64,000 nucleotides of DNA from Actinomycetes bacterium (GCA_023458095.1 JAEXAS010000026.1:274799-338798), one strand, 5' to 3'; counted from the first letter of the stretch, positions 40,584-51,329 are shown. Numbers and translations: made by a program. The notes: a model not told the origin generated them from the letters alone.

Positions 40584-43500
40584 ATGGACTCCAGCGCCCT
40601 GCACGCATTCTCGCCGGCCACTCAGCAGTGGTTCGCCGCCGAACTGGGCACGCCCACTCCCGCCCAGGCCGGAGCCTGGTCGGCCATCGCCAACGGCGAT
40701 CACACGCTCGTGGTGGCACCCACCGGTTCGGGCAAGACCTTGGCAGCGTTTCTGTGGGCGCTGGATCGCCTGATCACCACCCCGTCCGCGGAAAAGCGCT
40801 GCCGGGTGCTGTACATCTCACCGCTGAAGGCGCTCGCCGTCGACGTGGAGCGAAACCTGAGGCGACCGCTGGCGGGCATCACCGGCATCGCAGCGGACAC
40901 CGGTTCACTCACCGACGCTGGTTCACGCGACAACATCGGGCTGCTCAACAACATCGAAGTCGCTGTGCGCACCGGGGATACCTCGACTCAGGACCGCCAG
41001 CGCTTCGCCCGGCGTCCGGCAGACATCCTGATCACCACTCCGGAGTCGCTCTTCCTGCTGTTGACCTCCGCTGCGCGCGAGGCGCTGCGTGGGATCGAGA
41101 CCGTGATCGTCGACGAGGTCCACGCACTGGCCGGCACCAAGCGCGGCGCCCATCTGGCGGTGAGCCTGGAACGGCTGGATGATCTGCTGGCGCAGCCCGC
41201 CCAGCGGATCGGCCTGTCGGCGACCGTCCGTCCGGAATCGGAGGTGGCTCGCTACCTGGCCGGCGGACGTCCGGTGAGCGTGGTGAATCCTGCTTCACCC
41301 AAGGCTTGGGACTTGAGCGTCGTGGTGCCGGTACCCGATCTGTCCGAGCCGGGATCGACGCCGGTTCACGACAGCCCGCCCGACCAGGCCAATGCCTCCA
41401 TCTGGCCGCATGTGGAGGAGCGCATCGTGGATGCGGTGGCCGCCCACCGCTCCACTTTGGTGTTCGTCAACTCCCGACGCCTGGCCGAACGCCTCACCGC
41501 CCGCCTCAATGAGATCTGGCTCGACCGCCACAGCAGCGACGACGCGTCCACGAAGCCCGAGGCCGTCCGCGGGACGGGTCGCAGCGAGGAGGGACCCGGG
41601 GCACGAATGCCGGCCGAGGTGATGGCCCAGTCCGCGTTGGGCCGCGGCGCGCCGCCGGTGTTGGCGCGAGCCCACCACGGCTCGGTGAGTCGGGAGCAGC
41701 GCCAACTGATCGAGGCCGAACTCAAGGCCGGTACCCTCCCGGCCGTGGTGGCCACCTCCTCCCTGGAGTTGGGCATCGACATGGGCGCCATCGATCTGGT
41801 CATCCAGGTGGAGGCCCCACCGTCGGTGGCCTCGGGTCTGCAACGCGTCGGACGTGCCGGACACCAGGTGGGGGCCGTATCTCAGGGCATTCTCTTTCCG
41901 AAGTTCCGCGGCGATCTGGTGCAGACCGCCGTCGTGGTGGATCGGATGCTCGCCGGCCGAATCGAGGCGCTGCGGGTACCGTCCAATCCGCTGGATGTTT
42001 TGGCCCAGCAGATCGTGGCGATGGTGGCCATGGACGACCTCAACGTCGATGAGGTGGCGGCCACGGTGCAGCGGGCTGCGCCGTTCACCGAACTGACCCG
42101 TCCGGTGCTGGTGTCGGTGTTGGACATGCTGGCCGGGCGCTACCCCAGCGAGGAGTTCTCCGAGTTACGACCCCGGCTGGACTGGGATCGCGGCAGCGAC
42201 ACCCTCACCGCGCGGCGTAGCGCACAACGCCTCGCCGTCACCTCCGGCGGCACCATTCCCGACCGTGGACTCTATGGAGTGTTCCTGGCCGGTGAGGGCA
42301 CCGGACGCCGGGTCGGCGAACTGGACGAGGAGATGGTCTACGAATCTCGGGTCGGCGACGTCATCGCGTTGGGAACCAGCAGTTGGCGCATCGAGCAGAT
42401 CACCCATGACCAGGTCGTGGTCTCCCCGGCGCCGGGTCAGCCAGCCCGACTGCCGTTCTGGAAGGGCGATGCCCTGGGCCGCCCGGTCGAACTCGGACGC
42501 GCGGTGGGCGCCTTTGTGCGCGAGCTGTCCAGTACCGATGCGACCCAAGCCGAGCAACGCCTGAGCGAATTGGGTCTGGACGCCTGGGCTCAGCGCAATC
42601 TGCTGGGCTACCTGGACGATCAGCGCGAAGCGACCGGCTGCCTGCCCACTGATCAGCAACTCGTTCTCGAGCGATTCCGCGACGAACTCGGCGATTGGCG
42701 GATCGTGCTGCACTCACCCTTCGGAGCCCAGGTGCATGCGCCGTGGGGGCTGCTGGCCGCCGCCCGCCTTCGGGAGCGGTATGGCGTGCAGGTGCAGGCG
42801 ATGCATGCCGATGACGGGTTGGTGTTCCGCCTCCCCGACACGGACTGGACGGCCAGTTCGCCGGGCACCCCACCGCCCATGGCTGAACTGGCCGAGTTGA
42901 TCTTTCCCGATCCCGAGGAGGTCCCCGCTTCGGTGAATGCCGAACTGGGCGGATCGGCCCTGTTCGCCGCACGCTTCCGAGAGTGCGCCGGACGGGCGCT
43001 GTTGCTGCCGAACCGCCGTCCGGGAAAGCGGCAGGCTCTGTGGCAGCAGCGGCAGCGATCCTCCGCCCTGTTGTCGGTGGCCAGCCAGTACCCGGACTTC
43101 CCCATCGTGTTGGAGGCTGTGCGGGAATGCACCACCGAGGTCTTCGATGTGGCGGCTCTGGTTGAGGTGCTCACCGAGGTGCGCAACCGCCGGATCACGA
43201 CGGTGAGCATCGACACCGATCGGCCTTCGCCCTTCGCTGCGTCCCTGCAGTTCGGCTATGTCGCCCAATATCTCTACGACAACGACGCACCCTTGGCCGA
43301 GCGGCGCGCAGCCGCGCTCAGCCTGGACCCGGACCTCCTGGCCCAACTGCTGGGCGGCGGGGAGGGCCCTGCCCTGGCCGAGCTGCTTGATCCGGAGGTG
43401 CTCACCCAGACCGAACTCGACCTGCAACACCTCACGGCCGAACGCGCTGCCCGCGACGCCGAAGATGTCGACGATCTGCTGCGGACCCTCGGTCCGTTGA

Positions 43501-45233
43501 CCACGGCAGCGGTAGCACGACGCTGCTCGGCACCTGCCGCCGAACTCCTCACCGAGCTTGCCGAGCGCCACCGTGTGATAGCGCTGCCTCAGGATCGCTG
43601 GATCGTGGTCGAGGACGCCGCCCGAGCCGAAGCGGTGCTCGGCGTCCGGCTTCCCGACTGGGTGCCGCCGGCATTGCGGGAACCGTCGGCAGATCCGCTG
43701 GCCGACCTGCTGGCTCGATTCGCCCGCAGCCACACCGTCTTCGACGCCGCCGAGGCCGCCGCCTGGTTGGGGATCGGGGTGGCCGTGGTGGCCCCGGCCC
43801 TGCACCGCCTGGTGGCTGTCGGCCGGCTGACCGAGGGAGTGCTGCGTCCGGACGGCTGGGTCGCACCGGGAGCCGACCGGACGCTGGGTGATGCCACCCA
43901 GTTCGCCGATCCGGAGCTGGTGCGGCTGCTGCGCCGCCGCTCGTTGGCAGCCCTGCGCCGCGGCGTCGCCCCGGTCGAGCAAGGCGCCTTCGCCCGGTTC
44001 CTACCGGAGTGGCAAGGCGTCGGTCGCCTACGCGGGGTCGAGGGAGTGTTCCGCGTCGTCGAACAACTGGCCGGCGTGCCGATCCCAGCCAGCGCGCTGG
44101 AATCCCTGATCCTGCCCGCCCGGGTCGGGGACTACACCGCAGCCATGCTGGATGAGTTGGCGGCGTCGGGCGAAGTGCTGTGGCAGGGCCACGGTGCGTT
44201 GGGTGAACATGACGGCTGGATCTCGCTGCACCCGGCTGCGATCGCACCGCTCAGCCTGGCCGAACCAACAGCACCCCTGACCGCCACGCAGGTCGCGGTG
44301 CTGTCCGCCATCGGTTCGGGGGGTCACTTCTTCCGCGACCTGGTCGCGACGACCGCGCTGCCCGAAGCCGAACTGCTCGAGGCGCTGTGGTCATTGGTGT
44401 GGAGCGGACACCTCAGCAACGACAGCTTCGCCGGCCTGCGCGCCCGCCTGGGCGGATCCAGCACTCATCCGGTGCGGCCTCGTCCGGGTCGCGCGCGATA
44501 CCGACCGTCCCTGTCGAGCGCGGCGGTGTCGCGTTCCTTGCTGCCCCCCGCTGCCGTCGGACGCTGGGCCGCCCTGCCGGCCGTCGACCCGAACGCCACC
44601 ACCAGGGCGGTAGCCCGCAGTGAACTTCTGGTCGACCGCTACGGCATTCTCACCCGCGGCAGCGTGATGACCGAGGAACTGAGCGGCGGATTCGCTGGCC
44701 TATATCCGGTGCTGGCGGCCGCCGAGACCGCCGGACGCCTGCAGCGCGGCTATTTCGTGGAAGGCCTCGGCGCTGCCCAGTTCGGCACCACCGGCGCCAT
44801 CGACCGACTCCGCAGCCTGGGGACTGACGCAGTCGGAACGGAGGCTGTCCAGACGCGCAGCACGGGGTCGGTGCTGGTGTTGGCAGCCACCGATCCAGCG
44901 AATCCCTTCGGCGCCGCCCTGCCCTGGCCGGCGCGCAGCACCGGACACCAGCCGTCCCGTAAGGCCGGGGCCCTGTCGGTCCTGGTCGACGGTGAGCTGG
45001 TGTTCTGGGTGGAGCGCGGTGGCCACACGCTGCTGTCCTGGAGCACCGATCCGGCGGTACTGTTGCCAGCCTCAACGGCGCTGGCCAAGGCCCTGCGCAC
45101 CGGCGCGTTGGGCCGACTCACCATCACGAAGTTGGACGGCGAGGCTGCGCTCACCCGCCGCGGCGTCGTGGTGGACGCCCTGAGCGCCGCTGGATTCGGC
45201 CTCACCCCGAAGGGTCTGCGACTGGCCCCGTAA
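40584..45233 (+). CDS. lhr: Lhr-type ATP-dependent helicase (long form)
   Basis: A 1549-residue superfamily 2 helicase, the usual size for long actinobacterial Lhr, a 3'-5' DNA repair helicase. Motif I is APTGSGKTLAAFLWALD, motif II VDEVHALAGTKRGAHL, motif III LSATV, motif VI VASGLQRVGRAGHQVG. The Lhr winged-helix/beta-barrel core follows, and the C-terminal ~600 residues are the domain that oligomerises in Mycobacterium Lhr. Stands alone. Confidence 0.95.
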   Translation: MDSSALHAFSPATQQWFAAELGTPTPAQAGAWSAIANGDHTLVVAPTGSGKTLAAFLWALDRLITTPSAEKRCRVLYISPLKALAVDVERNLRRPLAGITGIAADTGSLTDAGSRDNIGLLNNIEVAVRTGDTSTQDRQRFARRPADILITTPESLFLLLTSAAREALRGIETVIVDEVHALAGTKRGAHLAVSLERLDDLLAQPAQRIGLSATVRPESEVARYLAGGRPVSVVNPASPKAWDLSVVVPVPDLSEPGSTPVHDSPPDQANASIWPHVEERIVDAVAAHRSTLVFVNSRRLAERLTARLNEIWLDRHSSDDASTKPEAVRGTGRSEEGPGARMPAEVMAQSALGRGAPPVLARAHHGSVSREQRQLIEAELKAGTLPAVVATSSLELGIDMGAIDLVIQVEAPPSVASGLQRVGRAGHQVGAVSQGILFPKFRGDLVQTAVVVDRMLAGRIEALRVPSNPLDVLAQQIVAMVAMDDLNVDEVAATVQRAAPFTELTRPVLVSVLDMLAGRYPSEEFSELRPRLDWDRGSDTLTARRSAQRLAVTSGGTIPDRGLYGVFLAGEGTGRRVGELDEEMVYESRVGDVIALGTSSWRIEQITHDQVVVSPAPGQPARLPFWKGDALGRPVELGRAVGAFVRELSSTDATQAEQRLSELGLDAWAQRNLLGYLDDQREATGCLPTDQQLVLERFRDELGDWRIVLHSPFGAQVHAPWGLLAAARLRERYGVQVQAMHADDGLVFRLPDTDWTASSPGTPPPMAELAELIFPDPEEVPASVNAELGGSALFAARFRECAGRALLLPNRRPGKRQALWQQRQRSSALLSVASQYPDFPIVLEAVRECTTEVFDVAALVEVLTEVRNRRITTVSIDTDRPSPFAASLQFGYVAQYLYDNDAPLAERRAAALSLDPDLLAQLLGGGEGPALAELLDPEVLTQTELDLQHLTAERAARDAEDVDDLLRTLGPLTTAAVARRCSAPAAELLTELAERHRVIALPQDRWIVVEDAARAEAVLGVRLPDWVPPALREPSADPLADLLARFARSHTVFDAAEAAAWLGIGVAVVAPALHRLVAVGRLTEGVLRPDGWVAPGADRTLGDATQFADPELVRLLRRRSLAALRRGVAPVEQGAFARFLPEWQGVGRLRGVEGVFRVVEQLAGVPIPASALESLILPARVGDYTAAMLDELAASGEVLWQGHGALGEHDGWISLHPAAIAPLSLAEPTAPLTATQVAVLSAIGSGGHFFRDLVATTALPEAELLEALWSLVWSGHLSNDSFAGLRARLGGSSTHPVRPRPGRARYRPSLSSAAVSRSLLPPAAVGRWAALPAVDPNATTRAVARSELLVDRYGILTRGSVMTEELSGGFAGLYPVLAAAETAGRLQRGYFVEGLGAAQFGTTGAIDRLRSLGTDAVGTEAVQTRSTGSVLVLAATDPANPFGAALPWPARSTGHQPSRKAGALSVLVDGELVFWVERGGHTLLSWSTDPAVLLPASTALAKALRTGALGRLTITKLDGEAALTRRGVVVDALSAAGFGLTPKGLRLAP

Positions 45234-45271
45234 CAAGCACCAATGGCGCACAACGTGGCTGAGCCCCGGCC

Positions 45272-45353
45272 CCCGAGCGTGTCGAAGGGCAAACCCCCGC
45301 CCCCTGAACTTGTCGCAGGACAAACCCCCGCCCCCTGAGCTTGTCGAAGGGCC
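45272..45353. repeat. second cluster of the CCCTGAGCCTGTCGAAGGG-type repeat
   Basis: Three degenerate copies (45272-45290, 45301-45320, 45332-45352) separated by AAACCCCCGCC, in reverse orientation to the cluster at 37938. The rest of the 45234-45599 gap holds the promoter region of the nuclease gene but no further gene. Confidence 0.85.
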
Positions 45354-45599
45354 GGCGCGAAGTCTGATCCTGTTAGCCACTCTCGGCGCAAACACCAGGC
45401 AGTCAGCCCACAGTGTTTGCCGAACTGACTCGCCACGGACACCCGGTCAATAGGTGCCGCTCATCTGCGTGCCCCCTCCCATCGACAGCTTCGGGATCCG
45501 GCCACCGTTGCGTCACCTGGTGTACCTCTGCGGGCCACCTCGCGCTCCTAGCTTGCAGAGGTCCGGGCTGAAAAGCCGTTCGCAATCAGGAGTCGATTC

Positions 45600-48500
45600 A
45601 TGCCACGGAAAACCGTGATCGCAGCTCTCGCTGTGGCCCTAGCCATTCCCACCGTCGCCTTCACTGCCGCCCCTGCGGAAGCCTCCGCTGATCATGTCGT
45701 CATCAACGAGGCATACCTCAATGGAGGCAGCACCGATGCTGTCTACACCGACAAATATGTCGAGTTGTATAACCCCTCCAGCACCGCGGTGTCGGTGGAG
45801 GGGTGGTCGGTGCAGTACCGCTCCTCCAAAGGGGGCTCCGGGGGCGCTGCCGCTTTGACCGGCACGATTCCGGCCAAGGGCTACTACGTGCTCAAGGGCA
45901 GTAGCAACGGCAGTGGCGGCGCTGATTGGACTGGCACCGTCAAGCCGGACGCCACCACCAGCATCTCCTGGTCGGGCTCATCAGGCACCGTGCTGTTGGC
46001 AGACCAGTCAGCAGTCCTGGATCCGGGCGCGGGTTCGGTCACCAATAACCCCCACGTCATCGACCTGGTCGGCTACGGCTCGGCCTACACCTACGAAACC
46101 AGCGCGGCACCGAGCCCTTCAGTCTCCACCGCGCTCGCCCGCACCAACGGTGCCGACACCGACAACAATGCCGTCGACGTCAGCGCAGTCGGCTCCTTCG
46201 CCCCCACGAACTCCGCCGGGCAGACCTACGGCAGCAGCGACCCTCAGCCCTCCCCCGATCCCACCCCTGCGCCCAGCACCACGACGATCTCCGACATCCA
46301 GGGCAGCGGGGCTAGCAGCCCCCTGGCGGGCCAGACAGTCACCACCACGGGCTTCGTCACTGCGGCCTACCCCACCGGCGGCTTCAAGGGCTATGTGATC
46401 CAGTCCGCCGGCAGTGGAAACACCCTGGACGGATCCTCCGACGCGATCTTCGTCTACTCCTCGGCGACGGTCGCCGATGTCAGCATCGGCGACTACGTCC
46501 AGGTCACCGGTGTCGTTTCGGAGTACAACGGACTCACCGAACTCTCAGTGGCTTCGGGCAACATGACCAAGCTCGACGCCGCCGGGCAGACCGCCCCGGT
46601 GCCCGCCAAGGTGACCTGGCCGGCCACCGATGCTGCGCGTGAGGCTCTCGAGGACATGCTGATCGAGCCGCAAGGCGACTTCACCGTCACCGACACGTAC
46701 AAGACCAACCAATACGGTTCGGTTGGCTTGGCATCGGGCACCACCCCGTTGATGATCCCGACCGAGGTCGGACGCCCAGGCAGCAGCGCCTACGACGCGA
46801 CTGTGGCTGACAATGCCGCCCGCGGGGTTGTCCTTGATGACGGCGCCACCACGAACTTCTTCACTGCGGCCAACCAGTCGATCCCGCTGCCCTACCTGTC
46901 CTTGGACAAGCCGGTACGAGTCGGCGCAGCGGTTACCTTCACCAAGCCGGTGATCGTCGACTACCGCTACAGCGCTTGGAACTTCCAGCCCGTCCAGGAG
47001 CTGACCGGTGACAACGCCGGTTCAGTCCAGCCGGCAACCTTCGCCAACACCCGGTCCGCCGCACCGAAGAGTGTCGGCGGGCGGATCTCGGTGTCCAGCT
47101 TCAATGTGCTGAACTACTTCACCACCACCGGTGAGGACGCCAACAAGATGGGCGCCGGGTGCAGCTTCTACACCGATCGCGCCGGCGAACCCACCACCGT
47201 GAAGTCTTGCAGCAGCACTCCTGCCGTCCGCGGCGCCGCCAATGCTGCGAACCTGGCCCGTCAGCAGGCCAAGATCGTGGCCGCCATCAACGCCCAGGCT
47301 GCCGACGTACTCTCGCTGGAGGAAATCGAGAACTCCGCAATCGCAGGCAAGAAGCGCGACGCTGCCCTGGCCACCTTGGTGGACGCCCTGAACTCCGCAG
47401 CAGGCACCACCCGCTGGGCTTACGTACCTTCGCCGAGCTCGGTGCCGTCGGGCGAAGACGTGATTCGCACCGCCTTCATCTATAACCCCGCCAAAGTCGA
47501 ACTGGTCGGCAACTCGGTGATCAGCACCGACTCGGCCTTCGACAAGGCACGCTACCCGCTGGCTCAGGCGTTCCGTCCGGTCGGCGAGCCGAGCAACACT
47601 TTCTTGGCCATCACCAACCATTTCAAGTCCAAGGGCAGCTGCCCGTCGTCGACCAGCGATCCGAACGCCGACTCCGGTGACGGACAGGGCTGCTGGAATG
47701 CGCTGCGCACCACCGAAGCACAGGCATTGGTTAGCTTCGCCAACACGATGAAGACCACCGCGAACACCGACAAGGTCTTCCTGCTGGGCGATCTGAACTC
47801 CTACACCAAGGAGGATCCGATGCAGGTACTGGCCGACGCGGGTTATGTCGACCAAGGCGCCAAGACCGGCAAGTACACCTACTCCTTCGGAAGCCAGAGC
47901 GGTTCGCTGGATCACATTCTCGCCAATCCGGCCGCTGATGCCCTGATCACCGGCGCCGACATCTGGGAGATCAACTCCGGGGAGTCGGTTGCCTTGGAGT
48001 ACAGCCGCTACAACTACAACGCGGCTAATCTGTACGACGAGTCGCCCTACCGTTCCAGCGACCACGACCCAGTCATCGTCGGCTTTGCCCCGGCCGCTCC
48101 CGGTCCGGTGAAGACGGTGGCCTTGCTGAACTTCAATGACTTCCATGGCCGCATTGAGCCAACCGCCACGGTTCAGTTCGCCGGCACGATCGAGGCCGAG
48201 CGGGCCAAGTTCGGCGATGCCAACACCCTGCTGCTCAGCACGGGTGACAGCATCGGCGCCTCACTGTTCGCCTCAGCCACTCAGGGAGATCAGCCCACCA
48301 TTGATGCGCTCAACGCACTGGGAGTGAAGGCCTCAGCAGTCGGCAACCACGAATTCGACAAGGGCTTCACCGATCTGACCGATCGGGTCATCGGTAACCC
48401 GAAGAACGCCCAATGGGACTACCTGGGTGCCAACGTCTACGCCAAGGGAACGACCAACCCGGCGCTGCCCGAGTACGCCCTCTATGAGGTCAACGGTGTC

Positions 48501-50552
48501 ACCGTCGGCGTGGTGGGTGTGGTCACCGACGAGGTGAAGTCCCTGGTCTCCCCCGGTGGGATCGCCACCCTTGATTTCGGTGATGAGGTTGAAGCCGTCA
48601 ACCGGGTCGCCACCCAACTCAAGGACGGAAACGACGCCAACGGCGAAGCCGATGTGGTCGTCGCCGAATACCACGACGGTGCGAATCTGTCGGCGCCCAA
48701 GACTCTGGCCGAAGCCAAAGCCGACAGCCCCGATTTCGCCAAGATGGTCGACCACACCAACGCCAAGGTCGATGTGGTCTTCAACGGCCACACCCACGCC
48801 AGCTATGCCTGGCAGGACGGGAACCGGGCGATCGTGCAAGCCGCCTCCTACGGCACCGCGATCGGCGAAGTCGTCCTCGACGTCAACACCACCACCGGTG
48901 CGGTCACCACCAGCACGGCCAAAGTCATCAAGCGCACCACTGATGCCGAGGATGCGCTGACCAAGGCCTATCCGCGGGCAGCACAGGTCAAGACCATCAC
49001 CGATGCCGCCTTGGCCCATGCGGCTGAGGTCGGCAACCAGCCCGTCGGGAAGCTCTCCGCCGACATCACCACGGCCTTCACCGGCAGCTATGTTGACGGA
49101 AAGTGGGTCGGCACCAAGCGCGACGACCGCAGTAAGGCCTCGACCCTGGGGAACCTGGTCGCAAACTCGCTGGTCGAGTCCCTCAAGGACCCGGCCCGCG
49201 GCGGGGCCGACATCGGAATCATGAACCCCGGTGGGCTGCGAGCCGAGCTGACCTACGCCCAGTCCGGATCTGAAGGCGATGGTGTCATCACCTATGCCGA
49301 AGCCAACTCGGTGTTGCCGTTCGTGAACAATCTGTGGACCACAACCCTCACGGGCGCCCAGCTCAAGCAGGTGCTTGAGGAGCAGTGGCAGCCCGAAGGC
49401 TCCAGCCGCGCCTACCTGCAACTGAGCCTGTCTGACAATGTCCGCTACACCTTTGATCCGGACGCCGCCAAGGGCCACCACATCACTCATGTATGGGTCA
49501 ACGACAAGCTGATCGCCGATACCGACACCTACCGAGTGGGATCGGCAAGCTTCCTCATCCAAGGCGGTGACAACTTCACCACCTTCGCCAAGGGCACCGA
49601 TACCCGCGACTCCGGCCTTCTGGATTACGAAGCTTGGATCGACTATCTGAAGGCCCACCAGCCGGTGGCACCGAACTTCGCCAAGCAAGGCGTGGCCGTC
49701 AGTGCCGCCGCCACCGGCACCGTGGGTGAGTCCTACACAATGAAGGTCTCCGATCTGAACCTCACCTCGGTGGGCTCCCCGGCCAACACCTCGCTCGAAG
49801 TGCGGGTCGGCGACACTCTGGTTGCCACCGTCCCGGTGACCGCCGGAGCAGCCGAAGCCACCTTCACGATCCCGAACGCCGGAGCGGTCACGCTCACCGC
49901 TCTGCCCACCAAGACCACCATCACCGTCCCGGTCAGCATCAAGCCCGCTGCCGAGCCTCCGGCTGCGGTCACGCACACCACGCTCACGCTTGCCAAGAGA
50001 ACCGTGCGCTACGGAACCTCGGTGACGGCTACTGCCGCCGTCACCGGGACGAGCGCCGGGAGGGTGGTGTTCGAAGTGAGTGGCCGAAAGGTCACCGCGA
50101 CCCTGCGCGGCGGCATGGCTCGGGTCACGCTGCCGAATGATCTGCCCGCTGGAGGGCACTGGGTGAGGGCCAGCTTCACGGGCACCAGCACCGCTGCAGC
50201 CAGCAGCGCCCGTCCGGTGAAGCTGACTGTCACCAAGGCCAAGGTCACTGCCCGCAATACCAAGATGACCAGGACGACGAAGGCTCACAAAGCGTTCAGC
50301 TTCGCCGTGGTCACCAGGGCGCTCGGTAAGGGCGTGTGGGCGACGGGCGCCGTCAAGGTCTACCTCCATGGGCACCTGGCAGGCACCGCCACACTCACCA
50401 AGGCCGACCACGGCAGCAAGCGCATCACCATCAGCGCTAAGAAGCTGCGCTGGTACGGCAAGGGTTCAACCGTCACCGCGGTGGCCAAGCTCAGCGGAAC
50501 CAGGAACACCACCGGCGCCACCCTCAAAGTGGTCCGGCTCCATCTGAGGTAG
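45600..50552 (+). CDS. secreted ExeM/NucH-type nuclease fused to 5'-nucleotidase
   Basis: A 1650-residue exported protein with signal peptide 1-29; AGGAG precedes the ATG. Domains in order: lamin-tail-like domain (~32-150, VVINEAYLNGGSTDA), OB-fold of the YhcR type (~227-330), endonuclease/exonuclease/phosphatase domain (~495-825, SSFNVLNYF, LSLEEIENS, LLGDLNSY, SDHDPVIVGF), calcineurin-like 5'-nucleotidase (~840-1150, NFNDFHGRIE, GNHEFDKG, FNGHTHASY), 5'-nucleotidase C-terminal domain (~1180-1345, NPGGLRAEL, GGDNFTTFA), and two or three Ig-like domains. No LPXTG or membrane anchor. It could cut DNA and release phosphate and nucleosides from it in one polypeptide. Confidence 0.92.
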   Translation: MPRKTVIAALAVALAIPTVAFTAAPAEASADHVVINEAYLNGGSTDAVYTDKYVELYNPSSTAVSVEGWSVQYRSSKGGSGGAAALTGTIPAKGYYVLKGSSNGSGGADWTGTVKPDATTSISWSGSSGTVLLADQSAVLDPGAGSVTNNPHVIDLVGYGSAYTYETSAAPSPSVSTALARTNGADTDNNAVDVSAVGSFAPTNSAGQTYGSSDPQPSPDPTPAPSTTTISDIQGSGASSPLAGQTVTTTGFVTAAYPTGGFKGYVIQSAGSGNTLDGSSDAIFVYSSATVADVSIGDYVQVTGVVSEYNGLTELSVASGNMTKLDAAGQTAPVPAKVTWPATDAAREALEDMLIEPQGDFTVTDTYKTNQYGSVGLASGTTPLMIPTEVGRPGSSAYDATVADNAARGVVLDDGATTNFFTAANQSIPLPYLSLDKPVRVGAAVTFTKPVIVDYRYSAWNFQPVQELTGDNAGSVQPATFANTRSAAPKSVGGRISVSSFNVLNYFTTTGEDANKMGAGCSFYTDRAGEPTTVKSCSSTPAVRGAANAANLARQQAKIVAAINAQAADVLSLEEIENSAIAGKKRDAALATLVDALNSAAGTTRWAYVPSPSSVPSGEDVIRTAFIYNPAKVELVGNSVISTDSAFDKARYPLAQAFRPVGEPSNTFLAITNHFKSKGSCPSSTSDPNADSGDGQGCWNALRTTEAQALVSFANTMKTTANTDKVFLLGDLNSYTKEDPMQVLADAGYVDQGAKTGKYTYSFGSQSGSLDHILANPAADALITGADIWEINSGESVALEYSRYNYNAANLYDESPYRSSDHDPVIVGFAPAAPGPVKTVALLNFNDFHGRIEPTATVQFAGTIEAERAKFGDANTLLLSTGDSIGASLFASATQGDQPTIDALNALGVKASAVGNHEFDKGFTDLTDRVIGNPKNAQWDYLGANVYAKGTTNPALPEYALYEVNGVTVGVVGVVTDEVKSLVSPGGIATLDFGDEVEAVNRVATQLKDGNDANGEADVVVAEYHDGANLSAPKTLAEAKADSPDFAKMVDHTNAKVDVVFNGHTHASYAWQDGNRAIVQAASYGTAIGEVVLDVNTTTGAVTTSTAKVIKRTTDAEDALTKAYPRAAQVKTITDAALAHAAEVGNQPVGKLSADITTAFTGSYVDGKWVGTKRDDRSKASTLGNLVANSLVESLKDPARGGADIGIMNPGGLRAELTYAQSGSEGDGVITYAEANSVLPFVNNLWTTTLTGAQLKQVLEEQWQPEGSSRAYLQLSLSDNVRYTFDPDAAKGHHITHVWVNDKLIADTDTYRVGSASFLIQGGDNFTTFAKGTDTRDSGLLDYEAWIDYLKAHQPVAPNFAKQGVAVSAAATGTVGESYTMKVSDLNLTSVGSPANTSLEVRVGDTLVATVPVTAGAAEATFTIPNAGAVTLTALPTKTTITVPVSIKPAAEPPAAVTHTTLTLAKRTVRYGTSVTATAAVTGTSAGRVVFEVSGRKVTATLRGGMARVTLPNDLPAGGHWVRASFTGTSTAAASSARPVKLTVTKAKVTARNTKMTRTTKAHKAFSFAVVTRALGKGVWATGAVKVYLHGHLAGTATLTKADHGSKRITISAKKLRWYGKGSTVTAVAKLSGTRNTTGATLKVVRLHLR

Positions 50553-50562
50553 TCGCACACAC

Positions 50563-50601
50563 CCAATCGCCCGCAGCCTGTTCCTGGTTGCGGGCGATTG
50601 G
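50563..50601 (+). terminator. terminator after the nuclease/nucleotidase gene
   Basis: A perfect 13-bp stem, CCAATCGCCCGCA with its complement, around a 13-base loop, 11 bases after the stop codon. No T run. Confidence 0.75.
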
Positions 50602-50636
50602 CATGTGGGGGTCGATCCGCTCAGTAGGGTTGGGCT

Positions 50637-51329
50637 ATGCGGGAATGGGGACGGCACGCCTGGTTCGCGATCCGAGCCAATCCCTCAGCGGTGCTGCTCA
50701 TCGCACAGCTCATCGGCATCCTGCTTTATGCCCTCGTCGACAACGCTGGCCCAGGTTCGGTGGGGCGCCTGTTGGTGACCCTCTTCGGAATGGTGGTCGT
50801 CGTCCTGGCCCTGGGGGTCGTACGCGCCACCCCGATGTACACCTGGCTGGGAATCACCATCGGGATCCCGGCGGTGATTCTGACCGTCATCGACTGGTAC
50901 ACCGGGGGTATCACCGGGTGGCACCTGGCCTCCGATGTGGTGCACGTGGCCTTCTACACCTACACCTTGGTCGGTCTGCTTCGTTACATGTTCGCTGACG
51001 CCGAGGTGAACTCCGATGAGATCTGGGCAATCGGTGCCACCTTCACCGTGGCGGTGTGGGCGTGGGCTTACGCGTACTCCGCAGTGCAGATCATCGTCCC
51101 GGAGTCGTTCACTGCCGCAGTGAATCCGCAGAGCCCTCGCTCGTGGCTGGAGTTGCTGTTCCTTTCCACCACGACCATGTCCAGTACCGGGCTTTCCGAC
51201 GTGGTACCCATCAAACCGCTGGCCCGGTCGGTGGTGATGATCCAACAGATCGCGGGCATGCTCTACCTGGCGGTTGCCGTGTCACGTATCGTCGGACTCA
51301 CCGTAGGCCGCTCGAGGAGGAGATCGTGA
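50637..51329 (+). CDS. ion channel-family membrane protein with atypical selectivity filter
   Basis: A 230-residue protein with about five or six helices; the last two frame a pore loop, FLSTTTMSSTGLSDVVP, in the position of the K+ channel filter. Where K+ channels read TVGYGD it reads STGLSD (183-188), with Gly185 and Asp188 kept. The final helix (VVMIQQIAGMLYLAVAVSRIVGL) matches the inner helix of two-helix channels. Whether it passes K+ is open. Its stop overlaps the start of the MBL-fold gene (GTGA). Confidence 0.75.
   Translation: MREWGRHAWFAIRANPSAVLLIAQLIGILLYALVDNAGPGSVGRLLVTLFGMVVVVLALGVVRATPMYTWLGITIGIPAVILTVIDWYTGGITGWHLASDVVHVAFYTYTLVGLLRYMFADAEVNSDEIWAIGATFTVAVWAWAYAYSAVQIIVPESFTAAVNPQSPRSWLELLFLSTTTMSSTGLSDVVPIKPLARSVVMIQQIAGMLYLAVAVSRIVGLTVGRSRRRS

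Noticed and set aside
42714..43982. Open frame (422 codons) inside lhr on the minus strand
   Set aside because: Shadow frame within a continuous Lhr protein.
48333..50411. Long open frame (692 codons) antisense to the nuclease/nucleotidase gene
   Set aside because: It is a GC-rich shadow of a gene with complete enzyme motifs on the other strand; its product is Gly/His/Arg-rich and matches no fold.
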